From assembly GCA_024696725.1 (NCBI GenBank), contig JAILGO010000092.1, positions 1 through 13,990 of the forward strand: a DNA stretch of 13,990 bases, in the 5' to 3' direction. Below are positions 5,780 through 13,990 of this stretch, piece by piece. The DNA is from Eubacterium sp. Its GTDB lineage: Bacteria > Bacillota > Clostridia > Oscillospirales > Acutalibacteraceae. The notes beneath the pieces were generated by a model, which saw only the letters and a list, made by a program, of their open reading frames with translations, was not told the DNA's origin and searched no databases. The position numbers and the translations under genes were made by a program. Position 1 is the first letter of the stretch. Every line of letters starts with the position of its first letter.

Positions 5780-8700
5780 ATGAAAAACGGTATGACTAAA
5801 AAAGGAATAAGCGTTTTACTTGCGGTAATGCTTATGCTGTCCGCCTTTAACAGCGCGTTCTACGCGATGGCAGAGGGCGGAATTATTGAAATCTACGAAA
5901 TGGAGATTTGCTACGAGGACGGAACTCCCGTTCCCGACAGGGACGAGAACGGCGAGGAGTTAATTCTCAGCGTAATGGAAAGCGAAAAGCTCCAGCTCGG
6001 CTATAATCTTATCGGATGTAATATACCCGAGGGAGGCTACGTCCGCTGGTATAGCGAAACTCCGACCCTCGTTGACGTCGACCAAAACGGTCTTGTAACC
6101 GCGTTTGACTCCTCAAAGGGCGCGGTTATTCAACTCTGGATTGATAACGAGGTGAAGTCCGTTCCGCTTATAGGCGGAATTATGGGTTCAATGCTTGAAA
6201 ACGCGCTGTTTAACGATACCGTAAACGTGGACTCAATGGACACCGACCAGATTATCGGTATTATCGAAAGACTGTTCGGCGAAAACTCAAGCTACGGCTC
6301 TTATACGAGCGGCTTCGTTTCGTCGCTTAAGGATTATCTTAAAAGGCTGAACTGCGGAATACACGCTGAGCTTTGCGACGAAAACGGAAACGTGCTCGCC
6401 GGGGATTCGGTCAAGGTGCTTGTAACGAAGAGCGATAAGTGGTACGCGAATCTTTTTCCGAACGGAACCCATATCACGAATAAGGAAAGCATAGAAACGA
6501 CCGTTGCCGTCGGCTCAACCGTACAGCTTGAGGCGCTTACAACGCCTAAAAGACTGAACTACGGCGTTACATATTCCGTTCAGAGCACCTCTATTTTCAG
6601 CCAGGGCGGAAATATCGCGGAGGTTGATGAAAACGGACTCGTTCACTTTAAAGCAAAGGGAACCGTAACCGTTGTAGCTTCACCGAGAAGCGAGGACGTA
6701 ACCAAGGGGCTCAGGGATTTTATGAAGAACGTGAACTCCCTTATTGCAAACGGCGATATAGACTCCGACACCGCCGCGACTATTCTCGTCGACTATCTCG
6801 GCGTGAACATTAATAAGAGCGTGGTTAAAGGTCTTATTGACGCATATATAAGATTAGCTCAGTTTTCGGAGAATATGTCGGGAGTAACCGACGCTATGGC
6901 GAACGGAATTTCCTCTCTCGCCGATAATATAATGAAGTACGTTTACCGCGACTCGATTACCTTTACGGTAGTTGAAGCCGAGCCGCTTGAGGACTTTGAA
7001 ATCGGAGGTCCCGACAGCGTACAGGAGGGCTCTCAGATTCAGCTTGAGATTAAAAATATCGTTCCGGGTATAGGCGATACCTCCGATATTATCTGGACCT
7101 CGTCCGACAGCAGTATCGCGAGCGTCGACGAAAAGACGGGTACGGTTACCGGACGCGACGCAGGCGGCGGACTCGGCGCCCTTTCGTCGCAGAGCTGCGT
7201 TATTACCGCAACCTCAACGACTAATAATGTTTCGAAATCCGTTACCGTAAAGGTTACGGGAAAGGCTACGGCTAACTATATTTCCGACGCACAGATTGAC
7301 GGTCCCGAGCAGGTAGCCGTCGGCGACACAGTAAGGTACGGCGCGCTCGTTTATCCCGAAAGAAACGACAGCTCGTCATATCTCACGCTTAGCTGGGGTA
7401 TCGTAACGGGTACCGACAGCGAAACAGGAGAGCCCGTATATACCTGGGCGGATAAAAATAACGACGTATCCGACGGTATCGGCTCTATTTCAAACGACGG
7501 AACCTATACCTCGGTAAAGGGCGGTCTCTGTACAATCGCGCTTAAAGCCGTAACGGGCTACAGCATTCTCGGCGGCTACTATGAGATTTCAAGCGTTCTC
7601 ACTACGCTTGACGTACAAAACGATATCCCCGTTAATAATATTACCCTGTCCGCCGAAAACGCGGGATTCTTAGGCAATAACAATATCGGTACTCTCACCG
7701 TTGAGGAAAAGGAGCTCGGCGGCGAGAGCGCTTACTACGCGACGGTTAAAATCAACGCCGTTACTCCCTACTACGGAAGAGGCGCAAAGGTTACCGCGAA
7801 CATTAACCCCGAAACCGCTACCAACGCCGACGTTGTATGGCATATCAGCAACAACGCCGATTTCTATACGGAAAACGAGAAGGATAAATCCATCGAGGTA
7901 AGAGCGAGAGCGACGGAGCTTAATTCAGTAACGACTCAGATTTGGTGCGAAACCGCCGACGGCAGAGTGCGCTCTCCGATTATGACTCTTACCGTTACGC
8001 GTAACGTTGCCGTTGATAATAAAATCGACGGCGGCGATATTGAGCTTGAGGTCGATAAGGACGTAAGCGTGACCCATACCGTAAGCTACAGCGGTAATAA
8101 TACGGGTAATTCCAACGCTAACCACGAGGCGTCGTGGTATTCGTCAGACGAGAGCGTATTCACCGTAAGCGTTCTTGACGACAAGTCGGGTAACGCGGTA
8201 ATCTCGGGCGTCGACGTAGGAACGGCTACGGTTTACTGTACCTCGGCAGACGGCGGAATTACCGATTCAAGAACGGTAACGGTTTATCCCAATAAGGATT
8301 ATCTTCATAATGTTATCGAGCTTTGCGATAAGACGGTTATCCTTAAAACCGCCGAAAATAAAAAGCTCTATAATCAGTATATGGGTAAGCTCGACAAGGC
8401 TTACTACGTTCTTTACGACGTGCCTATGGCGGCTCAGAACGTCTGTGACACTACGGCGGATAAGCTGCTTGAGGATTTTGTTGCGCTCGGCGGCTACGTC
8501 GGAGTAGGCAATATAATAATTCTCGACGAAAACGGTAACGAATTCAATAATAAGACGGTTACCGTAGACATAGGAAACGCGATAAATAACTATACAAGAT
8601 TCAGCTACGATTTTGAGTATAAGGTAGTACCCGAAAACTCGATGTATTCAAGGGTAACCTGGTCTTCCAGCAACGACAGTATCTCCGTTGATAAAAACGG

Positions 8701-11700
8701 TAAATGTACCCCGACTTCAAATAACGCCTGCACGGCTAAGATTACCTGTACAATAGAGGATTATCTCGGCAGGAAGCAGAGCGACAGCGCGGTAATCGCG
8801 TTCGTACGTACAGCCGCAACGGGCGTAACGCTTAATAAGTACGAGATTATCGGCGGCGAAATCGGAAACACCGAACAGCTTAAGGCTACCGTTCAGCCGA
8901 GCGGGCTTATAAATAACGCAAGCGTAAACGACGTTGAGTGGACGTCGAGCGACAGCAGTATCGCGAGCGTCGATTCCGACGGTACGGTTCACTTCCTTAA
9001 AGGCGGCGACTGCGTAATTACCGTAACTACTGCGGACAGCGGTTATAAGGCTGAGTGCAGGGTAAACGTTATAACCAATTACTCCGTGCTTCAGGCACTC
9101 GTGGATTCCTACGACGCTATGGGACTCGGGGCTGAGAATTACTATCCCGATACCTATACCGCGTTCGACGGAAAGATGGACGAAGCGAAACAAATGCTTT
9201 CCGAGCGTACTGCCTCTCAGGACGAGGTTGACGCGATGTATAACGCTCTCGTTTCGTCGTATAACGCGCTTAAGAAATATGTGTATATCAGTAAAATTGA
9301 AATCTACCTTGACGGCGAAGCCGCGTCGGAATACTATCAATGCGACCTCGGTGCTTTTTCAAGCTATTCAAACGCTAAGCTCAATCTCAACGTAAGGCTT
9401 TACCCGAATAACGGCTCCTACGAAAGCGTAAGATGGGAAAGCTCGACCTCGTTTATCAAGGTTAATTCCGACGGCGTATGCTCGCCGACAAGCAACAGCT
9501 CGGGCTACGGTAAGGTTACCTGTACCGTGACCGACCATTTCGGAAACGAGATTACCGATTATGTATGGGTTTCGTTTGCTAAAACTCCCGTTACGGGAAT
9601 AACCCTTTCCGACAGCGTAATTTCGGGTAAGGCGGGAGTTACGAAGCAGCTCACCGCAACCGTTAAGCCAACGGGCGTTCTCGGTATAGGAGACGCGGAT
9701 ATTAAGGACGTTATCTGGAGCTCCGATAACGAGAGCGTAGCTACCGTAAATCAGAACGGACTTGTAACCTTCGTTTCGGCGGGTATGGCTAATATTACCG
9801 TTACAACCCGTGACGGCGGTTACAGCGCAGGCTGTCTTGCTACGACTCTCGGCGACAGAAGCGTTCTCGAGGCTGCGCTTGAGGAATATAAGAATATCAC
9901 CTTCAGCGATTATGAATACGATTACGGAACGGCGTTTAAGGCGGCTTACAGCGAAGCAGAGGCGGCTATGACCGATTATTCGTTCACTCAGACTGAAATC
10001 GACTCCGCCGCTACAAAGCTTATTGAAGCGGCAAGCGATTTGTTCGCCCACCCGTTCGTAAAAATTGAAAATATTAATCTTGACTGGACGGCGTCTGATT
10101 TAAGGTCCGTTAAGGATTCGGGTACCGTCGGAAGCAACGACTCGATTCAGCTTGTATCGTCAAGTATCGCTGCGCTGACAACGAGCGTAAGCGTTAAGAT
10201 TACCCCGTCGGTAACTCCCGGTAACGCTATGTACAGCAGCATAAGCTGGGATACCGTAAGTTCGCATAATCTCAACGTTAATAAGGGCGACGACGGTACA
10301 GTAACCGTTAAGCCGACTATCGCGGCGATTACAAGAATTGACGCATACGGCGTGTTGAGAGTAACCTATACCGACCAGTATGACAGAACCTATTCGAGAG
10401 ACGTGAGCGTGGTTATCGGTAAGGCGTACGTTACGGGTATTGATATTACAACTCCCGATTTCACATCTAAGGCTACCGACGCTCCGACTCAGCTTGAATA
10501 CAGTCTTATAAGCTCAAACGGCAAGGTCGACGACCTCAGCAATAAGAGCGTTGAGTGGACGTCAAGCGACAGCAGTATCGCAAGCGTTGACTCGAACGGC
10601 TTGGTTACTCCTCTCGACGAGGGAACTGCGGTAATTACCGCAAAGACCGCCGACGGCGGTTATACCGACAGCGTAACCGTTACGGTAACGCCCGACTACG
10701 AAATCCTTATAAACGCGGTTAACGAGTATTCCCGGCTTGTAAGCGAAAGCAGAGGACGTTATATCTATACCGAGGAATCGCTCGACGTTCTTGAAAACGC
10801 GGTTAACGACGCAAGACCCGTCGCTGAGGCGCAAAGCGCAAGACAGGCGGTCGTAAATGAAAAGCTCAACGCGATTATGAACGCGTATAACGCGCTTGAA
10901 AGATACGTTCCCGCCGAGGGACTTACTCTCGGACTGACGGACGGCGAAACTAACGCTAAGGTAATTAACGAAGGCTTTATCCGCTATACCTCGACCTCGC
11001 TTAACGGAAAGAGCTTTAAGCTTAAGGTTAATACTATTCCCGCGGGCTCGAGGTATGAGCAGATTGAGTGGGTAAGTGACAGCGGCGCGGTTACCGTTTC
11101 CGCCGACGGAACGGTTACAAGCACTAATTCAACCTCCAAGGCGGCTAAGATTACCTGTACGATTACTAATTACGATAATACCTCTTACAGCTATGACGCT
11201 TACGTTTCGTTCGTAAGATACGGCGTAACGGGCATCGCGTTCGACGGAGAGAGTAATTATTTCGGCTATAACGGCGAAAGCGTAACTCTCAGCCCGACTA
11301 TTACCTATACCGATACTACGAGCGTATCGTCGTACTACGTCAATAAGTGTATGTACGTTTCGAGCGATGAAAGCATCGCCACGGTTGACAATAACGGAAA
11401 GGTTACCTTCGTATCCTTCGGTAAAGCGACCGTTACGGCGACGACTCTCGACGGCGGCTATACCGCAAGCGTAGACGTATATACAACTAACGATACCCGC
11501 GGGTTAAGAGAAACTCTCGCCTCGGCAAGAGGAATTACCTATACGGATTACGCCTATACCTACGGCATTGACTTTAAAAACAAATACGACGAAGCACTTT
11601 CGGTATACAGTAATCCTAACGCCTCTCAGGAGGAAATCGACTCTGCCGACGCGGCGCTTTCGGGCGCTATGTCCGCGCTCAGCGGCCATCCGTTTATCGC

Positions 11701-12325
11701 TCCCGCTCCGCGTATCACCGCCGACGGAAATACCGTAGATAATAACGCTACGGTGGAAACCGACTACAACGCCCAAGTTACGTTTAAGCCCGAATTCGCT
11801 GACGGCGCTATGCTTAAATCCTATACCTTCAACGCCTCCTCGCCTGTTAATGCGACTGCGGTTAAAAACGGTGACGGAAGTATAACCGTAACCCGTACCG
11901 CCGAAACGGGAAGCCTCGTGCTTAAACTCGTTTCAACCGACGATTACGGAAGAGAGGAAACCGTTGAAAGAAGCGTTAAGCTCGTTGAAAGACTCGTTCC
12001 GTGTACCTCGGTAACGCTTACGGCTAACGGCGCTCAGATAAGCGGCTCAAGCTATACCTATTCCTGCGGCGGAAGCTACAGTAACGCCGACCTTACAATC
12101 GGATATATCCCGACTCCCGCAAACGCGAATATGATTGAAAGTGTAACCTACTCCGCGTCGTCAACGCTGAACTATGTAAAGATTGACTCCGCTACGGGTA
12201 AGGTTACGGTAAGCGGCGTACTGCTTCTTCTTTCAAGCTATTCGGCTACAATAACCTGTACGGTTAAGAATACGGACGGCTCGACGGTAACAAAAACCGT
12301 TTCGCTGACCGTAAAGAAGAACTAA
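5780..12325 (+). CDS. Giant secreted multi-Ig-like (BIG2-type) and FIVAR-like repeat protein
   Basis: A 2181-residue protein. The signal peptide spans residues 1-31: basic MKNGMTKK, a hydrophobic core about 10-22, and a likely cut after AMA. Residues about 35-420 hold two Ig-like domains, each with a helical insertion before its last strand. Residues 421-837 are four Ig-like domains; the first carries the classic BIG2 core [12 protein letters not shown] (439-450). A helical FIVAR-like domain (838-908) follows. Then come four super-modules of 259-283 residues (909-1973): an A-type Ig domain (signature AKITCTI, ending near SFV/FVR), a BIG2 domain starting VTGITL, and a three-helix FIVAR-like domain. 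Two further beta domains close the protein (1974-2181). BIG2 and FIVAR domains are known from Gram-positive adhesins and extracellular enzymes. No catalytic domain, LPXTG, SLH or C-terminal hydrophobic segment is seen. Function is unknown; a fibrous adhesin, matrix or ligand-binding protein is inference. It has its own promoter, and the next gene follows after 13 bases. Confidence 0.9.
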   Translation: MKNGMTKKGISVLLAVMLMLSAFNSAFYAMAEGGIIEIYEMEICYEDGTPVPDRDENGEELILSVMESEKLQLGYNLIGCNIPEGGYVRWYSETPTLVDVDQNGLVTAFDSSKGAVIQLWIDNEVKSVPLIGGIMGSMLENALFNDTVNVDSMDTDQIIGIIERLFGENSSYGSYTSGFVSSLKDYLKRLNCGIHAELCDENGNVLAGDSVKVLVTKSDKWYANLFPNGTHITNKESIETTVAVGSTVQLEALTTPKRLNYGVTYSVQSTSIFSQGGNIAEVDENGLVHFKAKGTVTVVASPRSEDVTKGLRDFMKNVNSLIANGDIDSDTAATILVDYLGVNINKSVVKGLIDAYIRLAQFSENMSGVTDAMANGISSLADNIMKYVYRDSITFTVVEAEPLEDFEIGGPDSVQEGSQIQLEIKNIVPGIGDTSDIIWTSSDSSIASVDEKTGTVTGRDAGGGLGALSSQSCVITATSTTNNVSKSVTVKVTGKATANYISDAQIDGPEQVAVGDTVRYGALVYPERNDSSSYLTLSWGIVTGTDSETGEPVYTWADKNNDVSDGIGSISNDGTYTSVKGGLCTIALKAVTGYSILGGYYEISSVLTTLDVQNDIPVNNITLSAENAGFLGNNNIGTLTVEEKELGGESAYYATVKINAVTPYYGRGAKVTANINPETATNADVVWHISNNADFYTENEKDKSIEVRARATELNSVTTQIWCETADGRVRSPIMTLTVTRNVAVDNKIDGGDIELEVDKDVSVTHTVSYSGNNTGNSNANHEASWYSSDESVFTVSVLDDKSGNAVISGVDVGTATVYCTSADGGITDSRTVTVYPNKDYLHNVIELCDKTVILKTAENKKLYNQYMGKLDKAYYVLYDVPMAAQNVCDTTADKLLEDFVALGGYVGVGNIIILDENGNEFNNKTVTVDIGNAINNYTRFSYDFEYKVVPENSMYSRVTWSSSNDSISVDKNGKCTPTSNNACTAKITCTIEDYLGRKQSDSAVIAFVRTAATGVTLNKYEIIGGEIGNTEQLKATVQPSGLINNASVNDVEWTSSDSSIASVDSDGTVHFLKGGDCVITVTTADSGYKAECRVNVITNYSVLQALVDSYDAMGLGAENYYPDTYTAFDGKMDEAKQMLSERTASQDEVDAMYNALVSSYNALKKYVYISKIEIYLDGEAASEYYQCDLGAFSSYSNAKLNLNVRLYPNNGSYESVRWESSTSFIKVNSDGVCSPTSNSSGYGKVTCTVTDHFGNEITDYVWVSFAKTPVTGITLSDSVISGKAGVTKQLTATVKPTGVLGIGDADIKDVIWSSDNESVATVNQNGLVTFVSAGMANITVTTRDGGYSAGCLATTLGDRSVLEAALEEYKNITFSDYEYDYGTAFKAAYSEAEAAMTDYSFTQTEIDSAATKLIEAASDLFAHPFVKIENINLDWTASDLRSVKDSGTVGSNDSIQLVSSSIAALTTSVSVKITPSVTPGNAMYSSISWDTVSSHNLNVNKGDDGTVTVKPTIAAITRIDAYGVLRVTYTDQYDRTYSRDVSVVIGKAYVTGIDITTPDFTSKATDAPTQLEYSLISSNGKVDDLSNKSVEWTSSDSSIASVDSNGLVTPLDEGTAVITAKTADGGYTDSVTVTVTPDYEILINAVNEYSRLVSESRGRYIYTEESLDVLENAVNDARPVAEAQSARQAVVNEKLNAIMNAYNALERYVPAEGLTLGLTDGETNAKVINEGFIRYTSTSLNGKSFKLKVNTIPAGSRYEQIEWVSDSGAVTVSADGTVTSTNSTSKAAKITCTITNYDNTSYSYDAYVSFVRYGVTGIAFDGESNYFGYNGESVTLSPTITYTDTTSVSSYYVNKCMYVSSDESIATVDNNGKVTFVSFGKATVTATTLDGGYTASVDVYTTNDTRGLRETLASARGITYTDYAYTYGIDFKNKYDEALSVYSNPNASQEEIDSADAALSGAMSALSGHPFIAPAPRITADGNTVDNNATVETDYNAQVTFKPEFADGAMLKSYTFNASSPVNATAVKNGDGSITVTRTAETGSLVLKLVSTDDYGREETVERSVKLVERLVPCTSVTLTANGAQISGSSYTYSCGGSYSNADLTIGYIPTPANANMIESVTYSASSTLNYVKIDSATGKVTVSGVLLLLSSYSATITCTVKNTDGSTVTKTVSLTVKKN
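6167..6349 (+). repeat. Helical insertion 1 in the first Ig-like domain
   Basis: Residues 130-190 of the giant protein ([15 protein letters not shown] through [10 protein letters not shown]) look alpha-helical. They separate a beta domain ending [12 protein letters not shown] from a strand beginning CGIHAEL. The inner stretch [18 protein letters not shown] resembles [18 protein letters not shown] in insertion 2, suggesting the two are diverged copies. Confidence 0.45.
6686..6949 (+). repeat. Helical insertion 2 in the second Ig-like domain
   Basis: Residues 303-390 ([16 protein letters not shown] through DNIMKYVYR) are predicted mostly helical by eye. They sit between the strand GTVTVVASP and the last strand [11 protein letters not shown] of a BIG2-like domain with the core [15 protein letters not shown]. 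Position in the fold and an acidic Asp-rich turn match insertion 1. Confidence 0.45.
8291..11698 (+). repeat. Five FIVAR-like three-helix domains
   Basis: Copies lie at 8291-8503, 9077-9283, 9854-10060, 10694-10909 and 11492-11698 (residues 838-908, 1100-1168, 1359-1427, 1639-1710, 1905-1973), each 69-72 residues. Four of the five start with [ND]-x-x-x-L and share a Y-T or Y-G at the second helix, then a third helix of form S/A-Q-x-E-[IV]-D-x-A/M-x-x-L-x-x-A-x-x-A-L. Copies 3 and 5 end in the same HPF[VI]; copies 2 and 4 end in L[KE][KR]YV. This alternation suggests the array grew by duplication of two super-modules at a time. Copy 1 is the most diverged. Confidence 0.7.
8504..11698 (+). repeat. 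Four ~260-residue super-modules (A-type Ig, BIG2, FIVAR-like)
   Basis: Boundaries by eye: 8504-9283 (260 residues), 9284-10060 (259), 10061-10909 (283) and 10910-11698 (263). Each carries an A-type Ig domain with a pattern like Y-x-x-[VI]-x-W then V-x-x-G-x-x-[TS]-[PS]-T-S-N and KITCTI (the third copy deviates), a BIG2 domain with W/V-x-S-x-[SN]-x-S-[IV]-A-[ST]-V followed by D/T-GGYxA, and a helical domain. Two DNA stretches encoding [12 protein letters not shown] (8939-8974 and 10556-10591) differ only at third codon positions. Confidence 0.75.
11699..12325 (+). repeat. C-terminal pair of beta domains closing the array
   Basis: Residues 1974-2181. The first domain (from [10 protein letters not shown]) is a beta sandwich with the helical partner missing. 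The last (from [12 protein letters not shown] to the C-terminal SLTVKKN) has the A-type signature [12 protein letters not shown] rather than a BIG2 core. The protein stops at the end of the last strand with no sorting signal. Confidence 0.55.
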
Positions 12326-12336
12326 GGGGGGTGAGG
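12325..12336 (+). promoter_or_regulatory. Ribosome binding site of the LRR/Cys-repeat gene
   Basis: AAGGGGGGTGAGG-type purine run starts at the stop codon of the giant gene and ends two bases before ATG 12339. With a 13-base gap and no terminator or promoter between them, the two genes are most likely one transcript. Confidence 0.65.
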
Positions 12337-12338
12337 TA

Positions 12339-13990
12339 ATGAATAAAAAAAAGAGATTCTCAGCCCTTGCGGTAATTCTTGTATTTGCTTTAAGTATAAT
12401 AGGCGCCGTTACCTCGTTCGCCGCAGACGATATCAGTATTAATTCAACGTTTTCCGACCCTGTTTTAAGAGAGGCGATAGCGCTTCACTACGACTCCGAC
12501 CGTAACGGTTATCTAAGCGAAGAGGAAAGAAGCACGGATACGATGATTGTATCCGCGCTCCTTGACGAGCTTGCCGACTCTAAGGGCGTTGAACGCGACA
12601 GCCTTTGTGTTTCGGATATTACGGGTATAGAGTGCTTTGAAAACCTCAGAGTGCTTCGCTGCAGCTATATCGGCGAGCTGAGCTCGTTCGACGTCAGCGC
12701 TCTTACCGGACTTGAAACGCTTGACTGCTCGGGTAATGCGCTTACAGCGCTTGACATTACCGCTAATACAAAGCTTAAAAGAATACATTGCAGCGCGAAC
12801 GATTTTACGTCTCTTGACTTTACGGCCAATACGGAGCTCGAGTGGCTTCACTGCTACGCTAATACCGGGCTCGTTTCGCTCAACGTCAGCGGACTTACGG
12901 ACCTTGAGGAGTTAAGGTGCGACGGCTGCGAGCTTTCTTCGCTCGATTTATCGTCTGTTACTGCGCTCAGCGTGCTTAACTGTTCGTATAACCATCTTAC
13001 GGAGCTTGATTTAAGCCATACCTCGGTTAACGCGCTGACCGATTATCATATCGGTAATCAGACCGTTTCTTCAGAGCTAATATATCAGGACGGACTTATT
13101 AAGGCTCCCGTTACGGTTAACGAGCCGGACCTGATTTATTCAACGAGTCTTGCCGACGACGGAAACGCGTATTCCGACGGCGCGTTCTTTACTAATCAGT
13201 ATTCAAAAATTCACGACGGCTTTACCTACCTTTATTCCACGGGCGGAAATAACTGCGCCGAAATGAAGGTAAGCGTAAGCGTTTCTCATACTCACGACTA
13301 TAAGGTAACCTACGCGTATTTCGATACAAAGGAAATGATAATCGAATGCCGTATCTGTGCGCTTGAGCAATTCCTGAACGCCGAGCTGACTCAAAGTCAT
13401 TCCGACCCGACCTGTACCGAAAAGGGAAGCACGGTTAAAACGCTGACGGCTGTATTTGAGGGTAAGGAATATACCGCTCAGGATATTGCCGAAGAGGACG
13501 CGCTCGGTCACGCTTATACCGAAGCGGTTACGTCTCCGACCTGTACTGAGCAGGGATATACAACCTATACCTGTACCCGCTGTCAGAATACCTATACGGA
13601 TAATTATACCGACCCGAACGGCCATACGGAGGTTATTGACGAAGCGATAGCTCCTACCTGCACCGAGACGGGACTCACCGAGGGTAAGCATTGTTCCGTA
13701 TGTAACGCGATACTCGTTCCTCAGGAGACCGTTGCAGCTAACGGACATACGGAAGTTATAGACGAAGCTGTTGCTCCGACCTGTACGGAAACGGGACTCA
13801 CCGAAGGTAAGCATTGCTCCGTATGTAACGCGGTACTTGTAGCACAGGAAACGGTAGCAGCTAACGGACATACGGAGGTTACCGACGAAGCTGTTGCTCC
13901 GACATGCACGGAAACGGGACGCACCGAGGGTAAGCATTGTTCCGTATGTAACGCGGTACTTGTAGCACAGGAAACAGTAGCCGCTAACGG
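12339..13990 (+). CDS. Secreted EF-hand/LRR/Cys-repeat surface protein (open at right edge)
   Basis: The frame stays open from ATG 12339 to the end of the window: 550 codons, C-terminus missing. Domains in order: signal peptide 1-29 (MNKKKRF, hydrophobic core, likely cut after SFA); a helix with [20 protein letters not shown] whose loop [12 protein letters not shown] (52-63) fits the EF-hand calcium pattern; six leucine-rich repeats (103-229); a beta-rich linker (about 240-320); then Cys-rich repeats from about residue 315 that settle into an exact 41-residue tandem array (428-550 and on). EF-hand plus short Cys-containing LRRs is a known arrangement in surface proteins of gut Firmicutes, used for protein or glycan contact. 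Whether the missing end carries an LPXTG, SLH or dockerin cannot be seen. It lies directly behind the giant protein gene and may be its partner or its anchor; this is inference. Confidence 0.88.
   Translation, partial: MNKKKRFSALAVILVFALSIIGAVTSFAADDISINSTFSDPVLREAIALHYDSDRNGYLSEEERSTDTMIVSALLDELADSKGVERDSLCVSDITGIECFENLRVLRCSYIGELSSFDVSALTGLETLDCSGNALTALDITANTKLKRIHCSANDFTSLDFTANTELEWLHCYANTGLVSLNVSGLTDLEELRCDGCELSSLDLSSVTALSVLNCSYNHLTELDLSHTSVNALTDYHIGNQTVSSELIYQDGLIKAPVTVNEPDLIYSTSLADDGNAYSDGAFFTNQYSKIHDGFTYLYSTGGNNCAEMKVSVSVSHTHDYKVTYAYFDTKEMIIECRICALEQFLNAELTQSHSDPTCTEKGSTVKTLTAVFEGKEYTAQDIAEEDALGHAYTEAVTSPTCTEQGYTTYTCTRCQNTYTDNYTDPNGHTEVIDEAIAPTCTETGLTEGKHCSVCNAILVPQETVAANGHTEVIDEAVAPTCTETGLTEGKHCSVCNAVLVAQETVAANGHTEVTDEAVAPTCTETGRTEGKHCSVCNAVLVAQETVAAN
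12645..13025 (+). repeat. Six leucine-rich repeats
   Basis: Residues 103-229 divide into units of 22, 21, 21, 22, 21 and 20 residues. The consensus is L-x-x-L-x-C-S-x-N-x-L-T-x-L-D-[LVI]-[ST]-x-x-T-x, for example [19 protein letters not shown]. Each unit has the Cys at position 6, where it would stack as a ladder. The first and the fourth unit carry one extra residue. Confidence 0.85.
13398..13619 (+). repeat. Degenerate Cys-rich repeat units before the 41-residue array
   Basis: Two diverged relatives of the array. The unit 13398-13505 ([14 protein letters not shown]...) keeps PTCTE-x-G but has lost the C-x-x-C pair. The unit 13506-13619 ([18 protein letters not shown]...) keeps PTC and CTRC and ends DNYTDPN. 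Units ending in Y-T-D with a GH start are a frequent companion of this array in Clostridia surface proteins. Confidence 0.6.
13620..13988 (+). repeat. Tandem 123-bp (41-residue) Cys-repeat array
   Basis: Three complete copies at 13620-13742, 13743-13865 and 13866-13988, with a fourth starting at 13989. Each encodes GHTEV-x-DEA-[IV]-APTCTETG followed by [LR][11 protein letters not shown] and LV-[PA]-QETVAAN. Three Cys per unit (PTC and C-S-V-C) suggest a small metal- or disulphide-held turn. Counting by hand, copies 2 and 3 differ at 10 of 123 bases and copies 1 and 2 at 20, mostly in third codon positions. Confidence 0.9.

Noticed and set aside
8717..10051. Long open frames on the minus strand inside the giant gene
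   Set aside because: The composition of the coding strand (many GAC, ACG, GTA, AAC codons) leaves the antisense frames open. No start signals or recognisable domains.
12326..12338. Terminator or promoter between the giant gene and the LRR gene
   Set aside because: The 13 bases consist only of a ribosome site and spacer; no hairpin or -10/-35 pair is seen just upstream.
13203..13937. 244-codon minus-strand frame over the Cys-repeat array
   Set aside because: Its internal repetition mirrors the 123-bp array of the plus-strand gene, which has signal peptide, EF-hand and LRRs.
13620..13988. CRISPR-like array
   Set aside because: The 123-bp units are contiguous, in frame and coding; there are no unique spacers.

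Overview
The window looks like chromosome of a Gram-positive Clostridia-type bacterium (Bacillota), plausibly gut-associated. The reasons are the strong AAGGAGG-type ribosome sites, the UUG starts, the TTGACA/TATAAT promoters in AT-rich spacers, the rho-independent terminators, and two secreted proteins of a kind common in Ruminococcus/Eubacterium relatives (bacterial Ig-like domains, FIVAR-like helical domains, LRRs with an EF-hand, Cys-rich tandem repeats). The taxon is an inference; there is no rRNA or other marker gene.

Left part (1-2192). The N-terminal part of a GPH/MFS-type sugar transporter leaves through the left edge on the minus strand. Divergent from it is a small TfoX-N-domain gene with a UUG start. 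That gene ends in a hairpin terminator that also serves the convergent gene, a minus-strand family-43-type glycoside hydrolase without a signal peptide. Transporter plus cytoplasmic glycosidase suggests import of short glycans followed by intracellular trimming.

Middle (2193-5646). A compact rhaB-rhaA-rhaD operon (L-rhamnulokinase, L-rhamnose isomerase, rhamnulose-1-phosphate aldolase) runs on the plus strand with 4-base ATGA overlaps and a strong terminator. It turns L-rhamnose into dihydroxyacetone phosphate and L-lactaldehyde. Its promoter region is shared with the divergent glycosidase and holds two operator-like palindromes. No regulator, mutarotase, lactaldehyde reductase or dedicated rhamnose permease is present in the window.

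Right part (5647-13990). A near-consensus promoter drives a 2181-residue secreted protein. Its N-terminal third has Ig-like domains, two of them carrying a helical insertion at the same place. Its C-terminal half is a regular array of ~260-residue super-modules, each made of two Ig-like domains and one three-helix FIVAR-like domain. It shows no LPXTG motif, SLH domain or C-terminal membrane segment. Thirteen bases later starts a second secreted protein (open at the right edge) with signal peptide, EF-hand loop, six LRRs and Cys-rich repeats that become an exact 41-residue tandem array. The two are probably co-expressed cell-surface or matrix proteins; partnership and function are inference. 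I see no tRNA, rRNA, CRISPR array, insertion sequence or phage gene.
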